64,000 nucleotides of DNA, taken from contig OZ025243.1 of assembly GCA_964019155.1 (NCBI GenBank), positions 8,719,865 through 8,783,864 of the forward strand, written 5' to 3'. The translations under genes were made by a program, and so were the position numbers. How positions within the stretch are numbered: position 1 is the stretch's first letter; each line of letters opens with the position of its first letter. Origin of the DNA: Osedax fenrisi (Eukaryota; Annelida; Polychaeta; Sabellida; Siboglinidae). Positions 58,621 through 64,000 of the stretch are shown here, piece by piece. The notes under the pieces were generated by a model. It had not been told where the DNA came from and searched no databases. It saw only the letters and a list, made by a program, of their open reading frames with translations.

Positions 58621-58760
58621 ATCACGTGATACCAGCAAGTGTCACGTGATACGATTAATTATCACGTGACATGAGTAATTATCACGTGTCACTATCAAAT
58701 GGCATGTGCTATGATCAAGTGGCATGTGATATTCTTAATTACAACGTGACACAATCAAGT
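58621..58760 (+). promoter_or_regulatory. Seven 20-bp repeats, most with E-box-like core
   Basis: Units start exactly at 58621, 58641, 58661, 58681, 58701, 58721 and 58741. The first four contain tcacgtg (CACGTG, palindromic E-box), the next two gcatgtg and the last caacgtg. The 20-base period is close to two helical turns, which would place all sites on one DNA face. They lie about 90 bases upstream of the gene C membrane exon. A role as promoter or enhancer is inferred; a plain minisatellite is the alternative, although the spacer part varies more than the core. Confidence 0.5.
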
Positions 58761-59558
58761 ATTATTACAAAAATCACCCCTTACCCCTATTCCTCCTCCT
58801 CTCCTATTCACACCCTTCTCCCCAATTCACCCTCCCCTTCTCCCCTCGCAGCTTCCACCGGAACCACGATGTACGAACAGATGGCATCATACCTAGTACT
58901 GGCTGTGATAACCGTAGTGTTCGCCAAGATATGTCTGACCGTCTCAAACGCGGTCAACGAACGGAGAAGTAATGATATAATAGGTAGGCATGGTGGTACG
59001 CCCGATGGTGTGAGTGAGCCTACCACTAGTGGTACGCCTGGTTATGGTTGCGACCCTACTACTGGTTGTACACCCGGTGGTGTGAGTACACCTACCACTA
59101 GTGGTTCACCCGGTGGTGTGAGTGCACCTACCACTGGTGGTACGCGGGGTGGTGTGAGTGAACCTACCACTAGTGGTACGCGGGGTGGTGTGTGTGAGCC
59201 TATCACTGGTGGTACGCCTGGTGGTGCGTGCAACCCTACCACTAGTGGTACGCCTGGTTGTACCACTACTGGTAAGGCCGCACCCACAACTGCGCGCGCA
59301 CCTAAAACAGGTGATCCTATCACTAACGGTGGGTATGAACGTATCATTATCGGTACGCACAATACTAACACTAGAGGCGCGTACGACCGGTACACTAGTG
59401 GTCCGTACGGCAGGTACCACGGTGCAGTTTACGAACCGTATCACACTAGTGGTGTGTGTGAACGCGTTCTCACGAGTAGGGCTCTCATCCTCACGCTGTA
59501 CGCGATACTGGGCGTGTCTATCAGTGCGTACGTATACCTGTACGTGTTAGTGGATTAG
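58671..59558 (+). CDS. Gene C, unspliced/retained-intron reading frame with two membrane helices
   Basis: The frame is open from ATG 58671 to TAG 59556, but 58671-58851 overlaps the 20-bp repeats and a long C/T tract ending in cag, so the true start is probably the acceptor at 58852. From there: membrane helix (SYLVLAVITVVFAKICL), then past the GT donor a region of eight 12-residue repeats of the type GTPGGVSEPTTS, a Thr/Pro/Gly linker with Tyr-rich AYDRYTSGPYGRY, and a second helix (ALILTLYAILGVSISAYVYL) just before the stop. A polyA signal follows 95 bases later. If translated, it would be a two-pass protein with a mucin-like, potentially O-glycosylated loop (inference). I do not recognise the family. 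Confidence 0.5.
   Translation: MSNYHVSLSNGMCYDQVACDILNYNVTQSSIITKITPYPYSSSSPIHTLLPNSPSPSPLAASTGTTMYEQMASYLVLAVITVVFAKICLTVSNAVNERRSNDIIGRHGGTPDGVSEPTTSGTPGYGCDPTTGCTPGGVSTPTTSGSPGGVSAPTTGGTRGGVSEPTTSGTRGGVCEPITGGTPGGACNPTTSGTPGCTTTGKAAPTTARAPKTGDPITNGGYERIIIGTHNTNTRGAYDRYTSGPYGRYHGAVYEPYHTSGVCERVLTSRALILTLYAILGVSISAYVYLYVLVD
58852..58983 (+). CDS. Gene C, transmembrane exon of the small membrane-protein family
   Basis: The acceptor has an exceptionally long pyrimidine tract (58779-58848, ending ctcgcag). The exon is 132 bases, phase 1 to phase 1, donor g|gtaggc. It encodes ASTGTTMYEQMA, helix SYLVLAVITVVFAKICLTV, then SNAVNERRSNDIIG. It has the same length as gene B's exon and three bases fewer than gene A's, the same Ala-Ser start and the same single-G end. 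It splices in phase to the final exon at 60626. About 48 percent GC. Confidence 0.7.
58995..59272 (+). repeat. 36-bp coding minisatellite (GTPGGVSEPTTS)
   Basis: About eight 36-base units (ggtacgcctggtggtgtgag, tgagcctaccactagt) with mostly codon-conservative variation. Other frames and the minus strand are open only because of the periodicity. Confidence 0.9.
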
Positions 59559-59655
59559 GGGGCGGGGCGTTGTCAGGGTTACGGAGACGCCCAGCTATCG
59601 AATGAGGGATACGCCTTTATAGGACCGTAAAGAAACCATTTTGTATTAGAATTAT

Positions 59656-59661
59656 AATAAA
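59656..59661 (+). terminator. PolyA signal AATAAA for the long gene C form
   Basis: The hexamer lies 98 bases after the TAG of the long frame, behind a short GC-richer 3' UTR (gggggcggggcgttgtcagg). AATAAA is common in AT-rich DNA, so this is only moderate support. Confidence 0.4.
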
Positions 59662-60625
59662 TGTACTACACGAGACAGTTTTATTTTGTTATTCTATCTT
59701 TTAAAGTATATGAACATTTTAATGAATTTCTAGACTTTGTCGTGAAATATTACATTCGTTATAATCGTTTAGAAAGTAGTTTACAGATTTGTTTTCTCTT
59801 AATCACGAGATCCGTACACATAGTAAAACATGTAAATATATAGCATACTAACTATGATATAGTATGGTATAACTGCAATATAATATTTCCATACCGAATT
59901 AATATAACCTAGACATTAAGTAGATTCAACAAATGTGATCTATTACCCATCGAGTTGGAATAGGTATCCATAAATAGGAATGAAATAGGTATCTAATAAC
60001 AATAGGAATGTACGCGATGAAATAGGTATATATACATAATTTTTTCTATATACTAAAATATCGAATTTGAATATTTCGTTTTTATTTAATTTATTTAAAC
60101 TTACATTATTGAAACGTTATATTATACTTATCTTATAATTATCTCGGATACTTCCAGGTATATTTTAAAATATCTTAGGTATCATATATTATTAGTTATA
60201 TATTTACTGTATATACAGGAAAATATCTATATATATATATATATATTATGAAATGATTATCATATAAATAGAAAATATATAATTAAAAAAATGTTTAAAA
60301 GTATAATTTTTCAATTGAAATGATATTAGTTATATTTAAATATAATAAATACTAGTAATAGTAATTCGTTTATTGTAACATATATATTTAACGGTATGTA
60401 TATAATATTTTATATGTAATATTATATGAATCCTACATAGGATACACTGAATATATTTTGCATGAGTGATGATATAAATATATATTGCAAGCTATATCAT
60501 AGAATTAATACCATTCAGTATGTATAGTAATATATAAATAAAAATACTTAGAATTAAGGGTAATATAGAATTAATAATTAATATATTGTTATTAATATAG
60601 TATCAATAACTATTTTAATTCGCAG

Positions 60626-60735
60626 ATTATAAAACGGGACATAAAAACGAAAAGAGTATCCTATACGATCTGCGATCCAGTGCAAGTTCTAGGTGCAATT
60701 CGTCTGCGTTCGGTAATCTAACGATAAATAGATAA
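60626..60735 (+). CDS. Gene C, final exon of the spliced form
   Basis: The acceptor ctattttaattcgcag precedes a phase-1 frame: D, YKTGHKNEKSILYDLRSSAS, SRCNSSAFGNLTINR and stop (60733-60735), 36 residues. It is polar and Ser/Arg-rich with a Tyr-x-x-Leu-like YDLR. It parallels the final exons of genes A and B in size, phase and acceptor type, but lacks their SQMSxLD core. Confidence 0.6.
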
Positions 60736-61264
60736 TATTGGGAGAACTAGTATTTATAGTGGCAAACTATGCTGTTTATCTCTACAAATAAAAAATAAAA
60801 AAATAATTAGTTTTGTTTATTTATATAATATATAGAATATATTAACAGAGATAAACTATATTAATGAAAATTGTAAAATTGCTATAATTGTATAACATGT
60901 TTAAATTATAGTTTTATAATGCATATTATTACTGACCAAGCATTTAATAAGATAATAATGACATTTCATGATATTTCTAGATATTTCCATTATAATCTAA
61001 ATAATTTCATATACAATTAGACATCAACATTAATATTGCATAATTACTTTTGGAACAGAATATCTACTGAATAACCTGCCAACCACTAGATAAATATCTG
61101 ATTGTGGATCATTACTCATATTTAGATCTAGGCTTGATAAATACTTTAATATATTTATTTTAATATATTATTATTATTTACTTTACGTGTTTATGTTATA
61201 CCGATTTATTGGAATTTACTGGAATTCATCACTTTCATTCAACATTTTATAAGTTTACTTATCA

Positions 61265-61440
61265 TTTGATTTCAACACCGGGAGACGTCACTAATACCAC
61301 ATTAAATGGCCTGGTCAACCCTTGGGACCTGACAAACCCCATATGGGGTAACTACCTCAAGACCTTCAGTCGGATTAGTTGAACAGTGGTTGGTGAGTTT
61401 TAGTCTTTTCAATAAATCTGTTACCTCTACCACTGAGGCA
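61265..61440 (-). mobile_element. Candidate second SINE family
   Basis: On the minus strand tgcctcagtggtagaggtaa resembles a pol III A box in a tRNA-like head, and gttcaactaatcc is a weak B-box candidate 50 bases later. A GC-richer body follows (accccatatggggtttgtca, caagggttgaccaggcc, gtctcccggtgttg). Only one copy is in the window. Confidence 0.4.
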
Positions 61441-61593
61441 CGTATAATACAATTGTTAATTTAATAATGTGGTCGTTTATTACATTTTTGGTTCGTGTCT
61501 TTTTTGTATATTATTTCATTTTATAATTGTATGTACATACGTATGTTCATAGTAATACACTAAACTATATATCTATATCTATATATAAAAAAC

Positions 61594-61888
61594 TGCCTGT
61601 GTGGCTCAGTGGCTAAGGCGTCAGACACACAAGCAGTAGGACACGGGTTCGACCCTCGTCCGGACCATTAATTAATTTTATAAAATGGGTCTTAAAATAT
61701 TATTTAGAAGTGATCTTATATAATTGTGTATAAATAAATGATCGGCTCTCGTTAAAACCATGGATGCCTTAACATGAGAGCGGCTTCGAAGGGACATTAG
61801 AGCCATATATGGTTATAAGTGAAAACTTCATCTAAGTTCCTGGATGGGATGAAAGGACTCCACCAAATAACAATAACAATAACAATAT

Positions 61889-61892
<4 letters not shown>
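61594..61892 (+). mobile_element. tRNA-derived SINE, copy 4 (best preserved)
   Basis: The head has an A box tggctcagtgg (61602-61612) and a B box ggttcgaccct (61646-61656), 44 bases apart, as in tRNA internal promoters. The head ends gtccggacca. The T-arm can pair (acggg/ctcgt), but the acceptor stem does not close, so it is not a tRNA gene. The body (ttagaagtgatcttatataa, ggctctcgttaaaaccatgg, gagcggcttcgaagggacat, cttcatctaagttcctggat, gactccacc) ends in (aacaat)n plus an AT tract. Confidence 0.9.
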
Positions 61893-61923
<31 letters not shown>

Positions 61924-62431
61924 CAATTTATTCAACTTCAAATGACATAAATACTATGATGTTTATATCCAGAAAAGTTACTTATAAATAATTAAATAAT
62001 ACATACACATTATGTAGATTCATACTTTTTATAAGATCCTGGACTAGAGATATAATGGTTGTGAATAGTACATGATATTAATATATAAATTGCAGGAAAT
62101 TATAGAATCCTAATAACAAATATAAAAGATTTCGCTGAAAATGTAAATAAATGAATATATTCTAAAATATATAGTTATTAAAAGTGTATACACTTTTAGA
62201 TATATCTATAATATTAATAGTTGATTATATGAATACATACACATACTTACACTATACATAGTACAGTATGCATCAAATAATTCAGGTCGTTATTGTAAAT
62301 AGTGATTATCTGTGACCAGGTCATCTGTTACATATATGTCATCCTTGACCATATCTATGACATATGTTTACGATATATTACATTTGTAAAATTCTAATGG
62401 ATAATATTGATTCGAAATATATAGTATATAT

Positions 62432-62482
<51 letters not shown>
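62432..62482. repeat. (AT)n microsatellite, 51 bp
   Basis: Alternating AT directly abutting the SINE at 62484. Confidence 0.95.
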
Positions 62483-62483
<1 letters not shown>

Positions 62484-62486
<3 letters not shown>

Positions 62487-62752
62487 AATGTGTATCTCAG
62501 TTGGCTAAGTCGTCATACACACAAGCAATAGTACGAGGGTTTGAGCCTCATCCTGACCATTAAAATGGGTCTTAAAATAATATTTAGAAGTGATCTTATA
62601 TAATTGTGTATAAATAAATGATCGGCTCTTGTTAAAACCATGGATGCATTAACATGGAAGCGACTTCGAAGGGACATAAGAGCCATATGGTTATAAGTGA
62701 AAACTTCATCTAAGTTCCTGGATGGGATGAAAGAACTCCACCAGATATAATA
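62484..62752 (+). mobile_element. tRNA-derived SINE, copy 5 (full length)
   Basis: The head has tatctcagttggctaagtcg and gagggtttgagcctcatcct (B box altered). The body is nearly identical to copy 4 and ends agaactccaccagatataa. Copies 4 and 5 are the same strand, 890 bases apart. Confidence 0.9.
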
Positions 62753-62759
62753 ACAATAT

Positions 62760-63514
62760 ATATACAGGATAAAAGTATAATATTATGCAATATTAAATAA
62801 CACTAGTGTTATATCTAGAATAGATATTACAATTGTACAATACACTACATTAATATTGGTTAATCGTTAATTTTGAAAGTTATCTATTCCGATATAAATG
62901 GATACCTTTCTTATCTATGACACACCATCAATAAATAAAGGGATACGGTTTACATTATATAACATTGAAGCAACTACTATCTGGTATATATCCTACACAA
63001 AAACGTCAGCATTGCATTATAAATTATTATATTTCAAGGATCGTAGAAATACAAACATTCCTTTATAAACTAATTAAAATAAGTTATAACGAGTACATGT
63101 ACTCTGCAGATAACAGTGTATAGTTTAATAGTTTGTTTAAGTAATATATCGTATACGAATAGGAATCAAGGGTAGTTGAGAGAGAAGTGAATAGTTAATT
63201 AGGTGAGTGCTGTGAGGAAGAAGTGAATTCACCGATAGAATCGCGAGATTTGTGATATTAAGATATCAATTATTGTAGAATCACGATATAGGATCTACTC
63301 TCCAGAATCTGGAATTAACCAATTAATAGACCTATCTAGTAACAGTTTGTTACTAACAGACTAGTAATTTTGAGAAATGTATATTATTAATATTGTGTTC
63401 TCACCTAATTTATGTAAAAAATTACACTTTATAACAGCAGTAGTATATACATCTGTGTATATGTTATATTATGTTATAACTATAGTATACTTCTTATGGG
63501 AATTTGTATCCGCA

Positions 63515-63545
<31 letters not shown>

Positions 63546-64000
63546 ATTAAGTATTTAATATTCATAGAAAAATAACTAGTACGATTAATATTATACGAAT
63601 TATAGTACAATTATACTTGGCTACAAACACGCCCACAATTACGCCCATATTTCATTACCATTACAATATAAGCATCGAACATTTCATCACATATTAAACA
63701 TCTTGTTACCAAGTGAAGCACCTCATTGTTCGACAACGATATTTTAAAGTTTTATATTCATAGTTTTGAATAGTAATTAATTGAATTTAAATTAATAGTA
63801 CTTCAATTAATAGTACTTCAATTAATCGTACATGAATCAATAGTACTTAATAGAACTGTAAACTACTTTTTACTTTCATTTAATAATATCCATTACTAAT
63901 TATTACCAGGGAGAGTTATATCCCTGTTAGTAGCGGCTATTGGCTAGTATCACATCCTGTATATTACCCGTACTATTAGAGTAACTAAGTGTTAACATAT
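62760..64000. other. AT-rich, no gene seen
   Basis: An AT tract at 63517-63541 and scattered short direct repeats (tacttcaattaatagtactt, 63800-63850). The last 100 bases (cacatcctgtatattacccg, ctaagtgttaacat) faintly resemble 58520-58600 upstream of gene C, so another family member could begin beyond the edge. Confidence 0.4.

Noticed and set aside
59042..59444. Minus-strand ORFs opposite gene C
   Set aside because: They overlap the 36-bp coding repeat, whose periodicity keeps other frames open. Splice context and the membrane exon support the + strand.
61594..61667. A functional tRNA gene
   Set aside because: A and B boxes are present, but the acceptor stem does not pair and the sequence continues as a dispersed SINE body.

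Overview
This is a strongly AT-rich, repeat-dense stretch of an animal (metazoan) nuclear genome. The evidence is: spliced small genes with AG/GT boundaries; non-LTR retrotransposons of several clades (CR1/L2/Jockey-like and RTE-like); a Ty3/gypsy relic; hAT-type and other DNA transposons with clean target-site duplications; tRNA-derived SINEs; and dozens of (AT)n tracts. I see no bacterial or organellar gene and no complete tRNA or rRNA gene. The lineage cannot be named from the sequence; an AT-rich invertebrate is my inference.

The most interesting signal is a set of short GC-richer exons, all on the + strand, that form what looks like an undescribed family of small single-pass membrane proteins. 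Three members (gene A near 1.5 kb, B near 22 kb, C near 58.9 kb) share an exon of 135, 132 and 132 bases. It starts in phase 1 with Ala-Ser, encodes one transmembrane helix and ends with a single G before a GT donor. Each is followed 0.8-1.9 kb downstream by a final exon starting in phase 1 and coding about 33-36 residues, mostly polar and often basic. Two further loci have matching phase-1 final exons but no visible membrane exon (53.2 kb; 18.9-19.1 kb), and gene A has a second candidate final exon. In gene C the membrane exon also reads straight through its donor into a Pro/Thr/Ser/Gly 12-residue repeat, a second membrane helix, a stop and a polyA signal, so two very different isoforms are possible. 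Upstream of gene C lie seven exact-register 20-bp repeats, most with an E-box-like core.

Layout. 0-1.1 kb: minus-strand LINE. 1.2-3.6 kb: SINE and gene A. 4.2-6.0 kb: LINE 3' ends plus a non-coding repeat, present again inverted at 15.3-16.5 kb. 6.1-9.1 kb: LINE pieces with ORF1 and endonuclease. 10-11.7 kb: Ty3/gypsy gag-pol relic. 11.7-18 kb: minisatellite, MITEs, RTE relic. 18.9-23.1 kb: candidate exons and gene B. 23-27.3 kb: LINE pieces and a hAT-like transposase relic. 29.3-37.6 kb: a nearly full-length decayed CR1-like LINE whose 3' UTR is interrupted by a 3.49-kb hAT element (8-bp duplication). The hAT itself holds a long-inverted-repeat element with a 9-bp duplication, a THAP-domain scrap and a heptad-sized minisatellite. 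37.7-41.9 kb: AT satellite, a TA-flanked MITE, triplicated exon-like units and minisatellites. 42.4-44.6 kb: diverged non-coding duplications. 45-51.6 kb: an unusually GC-rich L2-like LINE and other repeats. 53-60.7 kb: orphan final exon, LINE relics and gene C. 61-62.8 kb: SINEs. The rest is mostly AT-rich sequence in which I see no genes.
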